42,488 nucleotides of DNA, taken from Coprobacillus sp. CAG:605 (GTDB lineage Bacteria; Bacillota_I; Bacilli_A; RF39; UBA660). Below are positions 25,128 through 33,852 of this stretch, piece by piece. The first letter of the stretch is position 1; the number at the start of each line of letters is the position of its first letter. A program made the position numbers and the translations under genes. The notes under the pieces are model-generated. The model did not search any database and had not been told where the DNA came from. It saw only the letters and a list, made by a program, of their open reading frames with translations. The DNA lies in NCBI GenBank assembly GCA_000433255.1, contig HF998223.1, positions 1-42,488 on the forward strand, in the 5' to 3' direction.

Positions 25128-25954
25128 TTTTGAAGGCTTAAGGCCTTCTTTTTTATTGCTAAATTTTCTAAGTAATCACATAACTTTTTCTTTCTTAATT
25201 TATTTACTTGATATTTTCTATCTAGCGTTTTCTCCCAAGTTTTTATCATTTCATACTTTAAAAACTCAACCATTAAACTTATATCTTCTTTTGTAGTAAA
25301 TTTTTCTAATGCTAAATAATAGTATTTTTTATCTTCATTATAAATGATAATTGGCGGAAGGTCATTAATCATTAAAAAGTAATTTACTAAAACTCTCCCT
25401 ATCAGTCCATTTCCGGAAGTAAAAGGTTGAATTTTTTCAATAACATTGTGCGCATAAGCCACCATTTTTATAATTTCTTCATTATCTTGAGGTTTTATTG
25501 AGTTAATTTTTTCTATAAGCTTTCTCATATTATTTTGAACATTTTCTACAGAAGAATAGCCACCATTAATTTCTGTTACATAATCATAAGCTTTATATTC
25601 TCCTAGTCTTTTGTCATATGTGTCTTTAGTTAAAATTTTATGTACTTTCTTTATCCATTCCTCACTAATTGGTGATTTCAAGACCACTTTACTCAATATA
25701 TAATTATAACAGTCTTTTTGATTATTAATTTCAATCAATGTTTTTAAATAACCAGTATAGTTGATAACTTTTCCACTATTAAATATTTCCTTGGTATCAT
25801 AATATGTTATTTTATCATTTTCAATCGCACCAGAATTATAGGCAAATAAGACACTGAAATTTTCTAGAATATTCATATAGTCTTCTTTACTTTCAAGCTT
25901 TTGTTCTTGCCAATATTTTATAACATCTTCATATTTATATTTTAAGTTTATCAT
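25082..25954 (-). CDS. Fic-domain protein with degenerate active site
   Basis: A 290-residue Fic-family protein. An N-terminal inhibitory motif SGAIEN (41-46) fits the (S/T)xxxE(G/N) helix of class II Fic proteins. The active-site loop reads QPFTSGNGLIGR (176-187) where HPFxDGNGRxxR is expected. The catalytic His is Gln (codon CAA), the acidic residue is Ser and the first Arg is Leu; only GNG and the last Arg remain. AMP transfer is therefore unlikely by the usual mechanism. The last 15 residues are encoded antisense to the uppP terminator and 3' end, so the C-terminus may be secondary. A small gene lies 19 bp upstream in the same operon. Confidence 0.75.
   Translation of the reverse strand: MINLKYKYEDVIKYWQEQKLESKEDYMNILENFSVLFAYNSGAIENDKITYYDTKEIFNSGKVINYTGYLKTLIEINNQKDCYNYILSKVVLKSPISEEWIKKVHKILTKDTYDKRLGEYKAYDYVTEINGGYSSVENVQNNMRKLIEKINSIKPQDNEEIIKMVAYAHNVIEKIQPFTSGNGLIGRVLVNYFLMINDLPPIIIYNEDKKYYYLALEKFTTKEDISLMVEFLKYEMIKTWEKTLDRKYQVNKLRKKKLCDYLENLAIKKKALSLQNYLKYIRTKIPTIIQ
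25132..25155 (+). terminator. uppP terminator
   Basis: GAAGGC-5-GCCTTC followed by TTTTTT. The opposite strand encodes part of the Fic protein C-terminus. Confidence 0.85.
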
Positions 25955-25973
25955 ATTAACTACCTCTATTTTT

Positions 25974-26216
25974 TTATTCGCAATATTTTTTTAGTATTTG
26001 ATTAAATTCAATTTCTGTTATTCTATTTTCTAGCAATGCAGATTTAGCAAATGACTCTAACCCTAAAGCTAGCCCATCATACATTATACAATCTCCATTC
26101 CTATCATATTTTTCAAGAGTTTTCATTGTATTTTGCATTAATTTAGGAAATTTCTTACTATCAATATTTATTGAATAATCAATTTGCCGATAAATATCTT
26201 TATCATTTTTATTCAT
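25974..26216 (-). CDS. Small Fic-associated protein, possible antitoxin
   Basis: An 80-residue, mostly helical protein encoded 19 bp upstream of the Fic gene. AAGGA lies about 7 nt before the ATG, and TATAAT (26249-26244, minus strand) with a weak -35 forms the operon promoter. Small partners like this are often found upstream of Fic genes in Clostridia and Bacilli. It has no SxxxEG motif of its own; that motif is in the Fic protein. A regulatory or antitoxin role is suggested only by context. Confidence 0.5.
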   Translation of the reverse strand: MNKNDKDIYRQIDYSINIDSKKFPKLMQNTMKTLEKYDRNGDCIMYDGLALGLESFAKSALLENRITEIEFNQILKKYCE

Positions 26217-26317
26217 GGGTTATTCCTTTCTTATTTCAATCTCATTATATCATAAGTTTTCAAAACGCAAAATAAATCTTGCGATATTTTTTTAGTTCAA
26301 GACTTTATCAGTCATAC

Positions 26318-26384
26318 GAAAATGCCAGTTATCAACATGTTTTGATACTCAAACACTCATTTTACGTAGATAACTGGCACTTTC
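26318..26384. repeat. Long imperfect inverted repeat
   Basis: The arm at 26318-26339 (core TGCCAGTTATC) and the arm at 26363-26384 (core GATAACTGGCA) pair over about 21 bp with few mismatches, around a 23-nt loop. The element lies between the ileS terminator and the Fic operon promoter. It may be a MITE-like remnant or a structured RNA; it has no T-run of its own. Confidence 0.55.
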
Positions 26385-26400
26385 AGCAATATTTTATTTC

Positions 26401-26435
26401 AAAATAAAAAGAAGAAACCACCCAAGTTTCCTCTT
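26401..26435 (-). terminator. ileS terminator
   Basis: AAGAGGAAAC pairs with GTTTCTTCTT, followed by a T-rich tract on the minus strand, 6 bp after the ileS stop. Confidence 0.85.
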
Positions 26436-26440
26436 AAAAC

Positions 26441-29400
26441 CTACACTCTTTCAACATCAAGATAAGTTTCATGGTCGTTAATGTCGTAAGCTTCGCCCTT
26501 AATATCTTTAACAATCTCTAACGTTAAAGTCTCATTCTTAATGAACTCTTCATAAGTACTTAAACACTTATCAATATCACTATCACCACTAATATATAAC
26601 TTAATTCTATCTTGAATATCAAAATCTTTTAATTTTCTTAAATTTTGAACTTTCGATACTAACTCACGAGCTAACCCTTCTAAAATTAAGTCTTCACTTA
26701 ACTTAGTATCTAAAATAATAAAGTCATTACTATCCATAGCAACATCAAAACCTTCTTTAGCGTTAATTCTAATGTCTACCATATCTGCATTAATTTCTAA
26801 ATCATTATCTAAGAACTTAACGGTAATAATTTCCTTATTATTTAACTTATTCTTCTCTTCATCACTTAAATTTTCTAGTAAAGTCTGGTAAGCCTTAATA
26901 TCTTTACCAAACATCTTACCAACAACTTTGAAATTAGGTTTAATCACAAAATTCATATAAGTTGCAACTGACTCTGTATATAAAACATCTTTAACATTCA
27001 ACTCTTCTTTAATTAAATCTAATAAGTCGCCAATAAGTTTTTTATCCTTACCATTAATAATAGCTTCCTTAATTGGAATTCTAACCTTAATCTTACTATC
27101 TTCTCTAGCATTACGTCCTAGTGAGATTATATTTCGAACCTTATCCATACGAGTCTCAATATAATCATTAACCATTGACTCATCATACTTAGGAAAATCA
27201 CTTAAATGTACTGAAGGCTCTAAAGTTAACTTCGTATACATCTCTTCACTAATAAAAGGTACAATTGGAGCGATTAACTTACATACTCCACATAATACTT
27301 GGTAAGTAGTTTGATAAACTGCCCTTTTCGAAGTATCCTCTTCACTCTTCCAAAATCTTCTTCTATTTCTTCTAATATACCAGTTCGATAAATCTTCACT
27401 TACAAAATTAGAAATAGCTTTCGTTACTTTATTTAAATCAAATTCTTCATAAGAATCCGTAACATACTTTACTAATCTTTCATACTTTGATAATAACCAC
27501 TTATCAATTTCATCTAAATCTTCATAAGCGACATTGTACTCTCTTGGGTCAATATTATCTGCATTCGCATACATTTGAAAGAATGAATAAGTATTTTTTA
27601 ATGGGTTAAAGAATTTTGAATGTACTTCCTTACAGCCATTTGAATCATACTTTAATGGTGTCCATACTGGAGAAGCATATAACATATACCATCTAACCAC
27701 ATCAGCTCCGTAAGTATTTAATTCCTTAATTGGATCAATAATATTACCAACACTCTTACTCATTTTCTTACCAAAACCATCTAGTACCATGTCATTAACG
27801 ACAACATTTTTAAAGCTTGACACTCCAGATACAATGGTTGAAATACAAATTAGGGAGTTAAACCAACCACGAGTTTGATCAACACCTTCCGCAATAAAAT
27901 CAGCTGGAAATTGGGATTCAAATAGCTCTTTGTTTTCGAATGGATAATGATATTGACCATAAGGCATAGCGCCACTATCAAACCAAACATCCATAACATC
28001 ACTAACACGGCTCATGACGCCACCACACTTTGGACATTTCAAATGAACATTATCAATATAAGGACGATGTAACTCTAAATTTCTTACATTAATATTTTCC
28101 ACTACCATACTTTGAAGGTCATCTAAAGAACCAATAACATGCTTACAAGAACACTCATCGCAAATCCAAATTGGCATTGGACAACCCCAATAACGATTAC
28201 GCGAAATTCCCCAGTCAACCATATTTTCTAACCAGTTATTAAATCTTTTTGTTCCCACATATTCTGGATACCAATTAACACTCTTATTCGCTTTAATAAT
28301 CTCATTTTTATATTGCGTCGTTCTAATATACCAAGCAGGTTTAGCATAATAAATTAAAGGCGATTTACATCTCCAACAATGAGGATAATCATGAGTTAAC
28401 TTAATCTTCTTAAATAACTTATCGTTTTCTTTTAAATATTTAATAATTTCAATTTCTAACTCAGGATCTGTTACTAATCTATTAGCCCAAGGTCCTTCGG
28501 TATAACAACCATCCTTTCCTACTGGGTTAATAAATGTAATCCCATTTTCTCTAGAAACTCTATTATCGTCCTCACCAAAAGCTGGGGCAATATGAACAAT
28601 ACCTGTACCATCACTATCCGTAACATAAGAATCACTTAATACTTCAAAGGCTTTGCCTTCGACCTTAACAAATGGTAATAATTGTTCATACTTAGTACCA
28701 ACTAAATCTTTACCTAAAGTCTTTTCAATTACTTCATAATCTTCTCCAAGTACCTTATCTGCTAAAGTCTCAGCCACAATAAATTTATAACCCATATATT
28801 TTACAGTTAAATATGTTAAGTCTGGATTAACACATAACGCCACATTAGCAATCAAAGTCCAAGGTGTAGTTGTCCATACTAAGAAATATTCGTCCTTACC
28901 AACAACCTTAAAAGGCACAATAACGGTATTGACACTATCTTGATGATATTCTTGCGATACTTCATTAGCGGATAACTCAGTTCCACATCTAGGACAATAA
29001 GGTAATACCTTCTCACCATGATATAAAACACCTTTCTTATCCATTTCTTTTAAAAGCCACCACTCTGATTCAATAAAGTTATTACTACATGTAATATAAG
29101 GATTTTCACAATCAATAAATTGTCCCATTAAGTCGGTAACATCATTTATTTCATCGATATTTAATGCCGTTGCCTTATTACATTCTTTGCAAAAGTTTTC
29201 AATACCAAACTTTTCAATATCAGCTTTAGTTTTAAAACCTAACTTCTTTTCAACATTAACTTCAATTGGTAGACCATGTGTATCTAAGCCAATTTTTCTT
29301 AGCACCTTATAACCTTGCATGGTTTTATACTTACAAAAAGAGTCTTTAATTGTTTTAGCTAAAACATGGTGAATTCCTGGTTTAGCATTTGCATAAATTG

Positions 29401-29542
29401 GGCCATCATAAAATACCCAAGTTTTATTATTTTCTCTATTTTGAATAGTTTTGGCTAAAATATCTTCACTTTTCCATTTTTTTAAGATATCTTGATTAAC
29501 ATACTTAGCATCTCTTTTGTCTAATTCTTCAAACTTTTTCAT
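26441..29542 (-). CDS. ileS: Isoleucyl-tRNA synthetase, probably type 2
   Basis: A 1033-residue class I synthetase that charges tRNA-Ile. It has a HIGH-like motif in PGIHHVLAKTIKD (GIHH at 56-59), an editing domain with TTTPWTL (about 224-230), zinc-ligand-like CxxC pairs (YCPRCG, CWRC, CDEC, CPKCG), and KMSKS (593-597). The length and the form of the HIGH region fit the longer eukaryote-like type 2 IleRS better than the 920-residue type 1; type 2 enzymes are often less sensitive to mupirocin. AGGAGG precedes the ATG. Expression is controlled by the T-box leader upstream. Confidence 0.95.
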   Translation of the reverse strand: MKKFEELDKRDAKYVNQDILKKWKSEDILAKTIQNRENNKTWVFYDGPIYANAKPGIHHVLAKTIKDSFCKYKTMQGYKVLRKIGLDTHGLPIEVNVEKKLGFKTKADIEKFGIENFCKECNKATALNIDEINDVTDLMGQFIDCENPYITCSNNFIESEWWLLKEMDKKGVLYHGEKVLPYCPRCGTELSANEVSQEYHQDSVNTVIVPFKVVGKDEYFLVWTTTPWTLIANVALCVNPDLTYLTVKYMGYKFIVAETLADKVLGEDYEVIEKTLGKDLVGTKYEQLLPFVKVEGKAFEVLSDSYVTDSDGTGIVHIAPAFGEDDNRVSRENGITFINPVGKDGCYTEGPWANRLVTDPELEIEIIKYLKENDKLFKKIKLTHDYPHCWRCKSPLIYYAKPAWYIRTTQYKNEIIKANKSVNWYPEYVGTKRFNNWLENMVDWGISRNRYWGCPMPIWICDECSCKHVIGSLDDLQSMVVENINVRNLELHRPYIDNVHLKCPKCGGVMSRVSDVMDVWFDSGAMPYGQYHYPFENKELFESQFPADFIAEGVDQTRGWFNSLICISTIVSGVSSFKNVVVNDMVLDGFGKKMSKSVGNIIDPIKELNTYGADVVRWYMLYASPVWTPLKYDSNGCKEVHSKFFNPLKNTYSFFQMYANADNIDPREYNVAYEDLDEIDKWLLSKYERLVKYVTDSYEEFDLNKVTKAISNFVSEDLSNWYIRRNRRRFWKSEEDTSKRAVYQTTYQVLCGVCKLIAPIVPFISEEMYTKLTLEPSVHLSDFPKYDESMVNDYIETRMDKVRNIISLGRNAREDSKIKVRIPIKEAIINGKDKKLIGDLLDLIKEELNVKDVLYTESVATYMNFVIKPNFKVVGKMFGKDIKAYQTLLENLSDEEKNKLNNKEIITVKFLDNDLEINADMVDIRINAKEGFDVAMDSNDFIILDTKLSEDLILEGLARELVSKVQNLRKLKDFDIQDRIKLYISGDSDIDKCLSTYEEFIKNETLTLEIVKDIKGEAYDINDHETYLDVERV

Positions 29543-29569
29543 AAATCATTTCCTCCTAAAATTAAAAAT

Positions 29570-29790
29570 AGTCTCACAATCTAAGGACGAATATTCGCGG
29601 TACCACCTTAGTTCATGAAACTATTCACACACTTAAATCTTGTAACGCCAGATAAGCGATTATACTTTTAATATAATGCATCCAAAGTGATTTGTAATAA
29701 GTTTTCATTAATTAATCTCTCAGCTTTTGATTAACTCTCTTGTAATTACTTGTTTATTACCGTCTTTTTCAACTGCTTTACGTACCCCAT
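29570..29790 (-). promoter_or_regulatory. T-box leader of ileS (Ile)
   Basis: The T-box core AAGGTGGTACCGCG (29609-29596, minus strand) lies in a stem that competes with a terminator (AATAGTTTCA pairing with TGAGACTATT, then TTTAATTTT). The likely specifier is ATC (29691-29689), in AAATCACTTTGGA, matching isoleucine. Uncharged tRNA-Ile should favour antitermination and synthesis of IleRS. Confidence 0.92.
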
Positions 29791-29817
29791 TATAACGCAC
29801 ATATTTAACTTTTTCAA
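29789..29817 (-). promoter_or_regulatory. ileS promoter
   Basis: TTGAAA (29817-29812), 17 bp, TATAAT (29794-29789). Confidence 0.85.
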
Positions 29818-29914
29818 GCTCTTAATTTTTAATTTAGTGCGTTTTATTCGTTATCTTTTATTGATAATTAAACTTATATTTTGCAATTTTTGATTACCAG
29901 TACTTTTCTTTAAC

Positions 29915-29962
29915 TTTGACAAACTTACGGACAATTTGTAATTTATCCGTAGTTTTGTCAAA
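29915..29962. repeat. 17-bp inverted repeat upstream of the ileS promoter
   Basis: TTTGACAAACTTACGGA (29915-29931) pairs with TCCGTAGTTTTGTCAAA (29946-29962) with two mismatches around a 14-nt spacer. It has no T-run directly after it and lies about 100 bp upstream of the ileS promoter. Function unknown. Confidence 0.6.
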
Positions 29963-29970
29963 AACCTAAT

Positions 29971-30001
29971 TAAAAAATAGATAGTCCTAAACTACCTATC
30001 T
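29971..30001 (-). terminator. Terminator downstream of the ABC-F gene
   Basis: AGATAG(G)TAGTTTAGGACTATCT hairpin followed by ATTTTTTA on the minus strand. Confidence 0.75.
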
Positions 30002-30033
30002 AACAATTCTTATCACCTTTTACATTCAAATTA

Positions 30034-30100
30034 TTTTTGTATTTCGTAGAATACAAAAAGTGATTTTTTATCAATTTTGTATTACAGAGAATACAAAATT
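30034..30100. repeat. Twin perfect hairpins in the ABC-F 3' region
   Basis: TTTTTGTATT-6-AATACAAAAA (30034-30059) and AATTTTGTATT-6-AATACAAAATT (30073-30100) are near-copies, with a short TGATTTTTTATCA dyad between them. They lie between the ABC-F stop and its terminator. They could be tandem operators (TTGTATT-6-AATACAA) or RNA hairpins that protect the 3' end. Confidence 0.6.
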
Positions 30101-30108
30101 TAATATTT

Positions 30109-31719
30109 TTATCCTTTACTTTGTGCCTCATGATACTTATATAGCAATTCACTCTCAAAGTTCGTAATTTTACCACTAGGTAACAACAACATCCTAGAAA
30201 CACCAACTGCCTCTACAAAAGCTGGATTATGACTAACCATAATAATTGTACCTTCATAGTTCTTAAAGTTCTCTCCTATTATCCTTTGCGTCTCTGGGTC
30301 TAAATGGTTAGTCGGCTCATCCAGCAAAAGCAAATTAGCCCGTTTAATCATTAACTTACATAAACAAACACGTGCCTTCTCTCCTGGCGATAACACCGAA
30401 ACCTTCTTATAAACATCATCGTTTGTAAATAAAAATCCCCCTAAGTAGCTTCTAATCTCTTTATCACTTAAACTACTATCTTTAACATTTTCTAATATTG
30501 TCTTATCTAAATCTAAATTTTCTTGCTCCTGCGCATAATATGCAATCTCTGTCTTCTTACCATAATAAATCGAACCCCTACTTGGTTTCAACAACCCCAC
30601 AATAAGTTTTAACAAAGTCGACTTTCCAACACCATTTTCACCGACTATCAAAAACCTTTCACGAGGACTTATAACAAACGATAAATTATTATATAAATCA
30701 CTTTGACCTTCATAATTAAAATCAATATTATTTAAACTTAAAGGTACTTTATCTGGCTCCACCAAAGGTTTCAAGTTCATTCTAACCTTCTTATACTCAA
30801 CATCTTTCTTCAAAATATTTTCTTCTAACTTAGCTAACTTCTTCTCCCTATCCTGAGCCATTCTCTTCCTCTTACCTGAAGAATTAGAATAAAGTAAAAC
30901 AATATCCCTTAACCTAGCAGCTTCCTTCTCCTGGTTTTCAATCATCCTATTTCTTAATTCTTTCTGTAAATTATACTTCTTCATAAACTCATCATAATTA
31001 CCCTTATACATAGTAATCTTATGTGTAGTTTTATCTAAATACATAGTCTTATTAGTAATACTATTTAAGAAAGGAATATCATGAGAAATAATTAAAACCA
31101 TTCCTTTATAATTCTTTAAATAATTAATTATATAATCTCTTGTTTCTAAGTCTAAATGATTAGTAGGTTCATCAAGTAATAAAATATCACTCTTGGAATA
31201 TAGTAGGTGGGCAAATGCTATCTTACTCTTTTGTCCTCCAGATAACTCTTCCATATTTTTTTCTAACAATTCTAAATCAATATGCATCTTATCAATTATA
31301 TTTAGAAGAATATTTTCATAATTATAATAATCTAAAATCTCTAATCTAGCCTGTTTTTTAGCAATTACTTTTAAAGTTTTATCAATATACTTTTGGTCTG
31401 TACTATCACTTATCTTCGTATATAACGCTGCTATTTCATCTTCTAACTTTTTTATTGGTCTAGCACTTAGTAAATATTCATATACATTCTCATTATGGGT
31501 AAATTCTACTTCTTGGGGTAAGTATCCAATTACTTTATTACCTGTATATAAAGTTCCTTTATCTAGTTTTATATTACCTAGTATTACTTTAAATAATGTT
31601 GTTTTTCCTGCTCCATTAACACCAGTTATTCCTACTTTATCTAATGGTTCAATATTAAATTCAGCATCTTCATATATTTCTTCGTTTAAAAAGCTTAGAT
31701 ACATATTCTTTCCATACAT
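30109..31719 (-). CDS. ABC-F family ATP-binding protein
   Basis: A 536-residue soluble protein with two ABC domains and no membrane segments. The first has GVNGAGKT (33-40), LSGGQKSKIAFA and LLLDEPTNHLD. The linker is helical and charged (PtIM-like, about 235-310). The second has GENGVGKST, LSPGEKARVCLC and LLLDEPTNHLD. ABC-F proteins bind the ribosomal E site to relieve stalling, and some protect against antibiotics. The linker is not obviously of the long antibiotic-resistance type, so a housekeeping YbiT/YkpA-like role is more likely. AAGGA lies 7 nt before the start. Confidence 0.9.
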   Translation of the reverse strand: MYGKNMYLSFLNEEIYEDAEFNIEPLDKVGITGVNGAGKTTLFKVILGNIKLDKGTLYTGNKVIGYLPQEVEFTHNENVYEYLLSARPIKKLEDEIAALYTKISDSTDQKYIDKTLKVIAKKQARLEILDYYNYENILLNIIDKMHIDLELLEKNMEELSGGQKSKIAFAHLLYSKSDILLLDEPTNHLDLETRDYIINYLKNYKGMVLIISHDIPFLNSITNKTMYLDKTTHKITMYKGNYDEFMKKYNLQKELRNRMIENQEKEAARLRDIVLLYSNSSGKRKRMAQDREKKLAKLEENILKKDVEYKKVRMNLKPLVEPDKVPLSLNNIDFNYEGQSDLYNNLSFVISPRERFLIVGENGVGKSTLLKLIVGLLKPSRGSIYYGKKTEIAYYAQEQENLDLDKTILENVKDSSLSDKEIRSYLGGFLFTNDDVYKKVSVLSPGEKARVCLCKLMIKRANLLLLDEPTNHLDPETQRIIGENFKNYEGTIIMVSHNPAFVEAVGVSRMLLLPSGKITNFESELLYKYHEAQSKG

Positions 31720-31792
31720 AGTATTTTCCTTCGTTTCTTGTGCTATTATACTATATTTTATCTATTAAAAAAAGTATCCTTTTTAGAATACT

Positions 31793-33772
31793 TTATGTTG
31801 TTTTTACGATGTATGGGTCATTTACGGTTCCTATTCCGCCGGATATTTCAACATCAGCTTTCAGATTTATCGCAGGACGGACGCCATAGCCGCTAGTAAC
31901 CCAGCCGCCGCCGAAGACACCGGTCCCGCCAACGTACCAAACATACGACGCCGAGTTGGAAGGGTTGAAACGATACGGCGACATTGTCCAGTACCAAGTA
32001 CCAGTATAAACATATGATAAGGTATTTAAATAACCATTTACCATACCAGCCATGGCGGCTTCATCAGCAGTCATTAGACCAATCGGATTAGTTAGAGCTC
32101 CATTACCCTTTGTACTATCAACGGTATATAAATCATGTTCTTTGTCTGGGCAAGTTAATATTGGTAGTTTATTTGTTTTAGCTAAACGATTAACCGCACC
32201 ATATTCAGTATAGGACGTTGTAGAATATCCATCGCCACTATTGGTAATTGAACGGTCACCACAGAAACCTGTGTCTGCCAAATAATCTTGTAAGTTATTA
32301 GCAACTATGTATTTATTATAAAATTCATCAACTTTAGTTTTGATATTACTATCTTTGCCGTTAGCTAGGTTGTTTTCTCTAGAACCGATTGCCCCAGTTG
32401 TTGTTCCATACATATAACCAACATATGCTGGATCCGTTCTAGTAGAATTGAAAGCACTCGTACCATATTGGGTATCCCCACCCTTAGCATTTACCTTAGT
32501 ACCATTATAGAGAAGTCTGATTGTTCCATCACCATTGATACGAATTATCTTCCAATAAGCACCAGCAAAGTACACATTGTTGTTTGAAACATTACCACGA
32601 TAGTAATAAGACGTTCCATAATCATCTTGAGCAGTATACAAGCCTTTATCTGATTTATCACTTTCTAACTCAGTTTCAGTATAACGATTAGTTTTAAAGG
32701 CATATCTAATACGATAAGAGTTAGTATTAGCAGTACCAACGTTAGAAGTTGTAACACTGGTTACTTTATATAGATAAGTACCTGAACTACTAGTATAACT
32801 AGATAAAACATTACTAGAACTTATATTAGTACCGCCACCCTCAACATAGTATGTTGTACTAGAAAAATCTAGGGATGCTAGTTCATCAGCAGAATATAAC
32901 TTAGAATCAGTCATTACATATTGGCCTTTTTCACTATTAAAAGTATAGCCAGTACTTAGACGGACCTTGGTACTATCAGCATTTAGGTTTTGACCACCTA
33001 AAGAGGCATTGCCAACAAGACTGGTATCAGGCATATCAATATTTAAATTAGTATTAGTGGTTTCATGATTTTCTTGCCATACAATAATGGGTGCGGTTTT
33101 ATTAAAATCAGGTGTTTCTTTAGCTGCTATCTTACTAATAGCATTATCGGGCGTTTTAACCTTGTATTCATTTACTAATATGGCATCTTGTAATGTAGTT
33201 ACATAATCACTTGGTTTATAAGTACCAACAGTAGCAGTTACAACTACTTTAGATTCAAACACTTTATTCATACTAGAAGTATCAACATTATCTCCATAAT
33301 CCATCCAAAGCCTTAAAGCATAATCTACACTATCGTTACTACCTAATGATCCTGTTGCTAGTATTTTAGAATCTTTAGAAGTATCTATTGATACTGAAGT
33401 AGATTCTAAAGTACTTAAATTAACTGGAGCTTCATTATTAATCATGACTTTAATTGCACTACTATCCATAGTAGTAGCTTCTAAAGATTCTAAATTAACA
33501 TTATAACTAATAAATTGTTCGCAAGTATTAGTAATAGTAAATTGATAAGGAGTAAGTTTTCTACCTTCACTATCAGGTATAGGATATTGTTCATCCAACT
33601 TAATATCATTCTTCTCATTAGTTAAACTAAAATTTAAACACTTAGTTTTAACTACATTACTTTCTTCTTGATTAATAGACTTAATATAATAAGCATAAGA
33701 AACGCCTAAAAATAAACCTAAAACAATAAATATACTTAAAATAATTAATATAATTTTCTTATTCTTACTCAT
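31793..33772 (-). CDS. Exported TasA-like protein with C-lectin-like, DGR-type variable C-terminus
   Basis: A 659-residue protein. N-terminal hydrophobic signal (about 6-28, ending GVSYAYY) is followed by a TasA/CalY-like beta domain (KCLNFSLTNEKND, YPIPDSEGRKLTPYQFTITN). A Ser/Thr-rich middle contains WKIIRINGDGTIRLLYNG, and the C-terminal domain ends with YWTMSPY, GYGVRPAINLKAD and GTVNDPYIV, the pattern of formylglycine-enzyme/C-type-lectin-like folds used as DGR targets. DNA for the last loop (about 31870-31995) is strikingly GC-rich and full of codons ending in C. The start at 33772 has GGAGG 9 nt upstream; the ATG 9 nt earlier abuts that Shine-Dalgarno sequence. Likely displayed on the surface as a ligand-binding protein. 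Confidence 0.7.
   Translation of the reverse strand: MSKNKKIILIILSIFIVLGLFLGVSYAYYIKSINQEESNVVKTKCLNFSLTNEKNDIKLDEQYPIPDSEGRKLTPYQFTITNTCEQFISYNVNLESLEATTMDSSAIKVMINNEAPVNLSTLESTSVSIDTSKDSKILATGSLGSNDSVDYALRLWMDYGDNVDTSSMNKVFESKVVVTATVGTYKPSDYVTTLQDAILVNEYKVKTPDNAISKIAAKETPDFNKTAPIIVWQENHETTNTNLNIDMPDTSLVGNASLGGQNLNADSTKVRLSTGYTFNSEKGQYVMTDSKLYSADELASLDFSSTTYYVEGGGTNISSSNVLSSYTSSSGTYLYKVTSVTTSNVGTANTNSYRIRYAFKTNRYTETELESDKSDKGLYTAQDDYGTSYYYRGNVSNNNVYFAGAYWKIIRINGDGTIRLLYNGTKVNAKGGDTQYGTSAFNSTRTDPAYVGYMYGTTTGAIGSRENNLANGKDSNIKTKVDEFYNKYIVANNLQDYLADTGFCGDRSITNSGDGYSTTSYTEYGAVNRLAKTNKLPILTCPDKEHDLYTVDSTKGNGALTNPIGLMTADEAAMAGMVNGYLNTLSYVYTGTWYWTMSPYRFNPSNSASYVWYVGGTGVFGGGWVTSGYGVRPAINLKADVEISGGIGTVNDPYIVKTT
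31870..31995 (-). other. Candidate DGR variable region (VR)
   Basis: In 31871-31990 I count 73 G/C of 120 (about 61%) in an otherwise AT-rich gene. In frame, the stretch is rich in NNC codons (TTC, AAC, TCC, TAC, GGC, ACC, GTC, AGC), as expected if AAC codons of a template repeat were mutated at adenines. It lies at the ligand-binding loop just before GYGVRPAINLK. No template repeat or reverse transcriptase is in the window. Confidence 0.5.
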
Positions 33773-33807
33773 CTTAAACATCCTCCATATTATTCTTGCA
33801 TTGCAAA

Positions 33808-33852
33808 TTGTATGGCATTCTATACCATATAAAGTATAGCATAGAATATCAT
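33808..33852. promoter_or_regulatory. Imperfect dyad at the promoter of the TasA-like gene
   Basis: ATTCTATAC-8-GTATAGCATAGAAT lies about 40-80 bp upstream of the start and contains TATACT on the minus strand (a good -10). It could be an operator over the promoter of the exported variable protein. Confidence 0.35.

Noticed and set aside
30000..30206. 68-residue minus-strand frame overlapping the ABC-F gene end
   Set aside because: It is out of frame with the ABC-F gene, and its downstream half covers the twin hairpins and part of the terminator.
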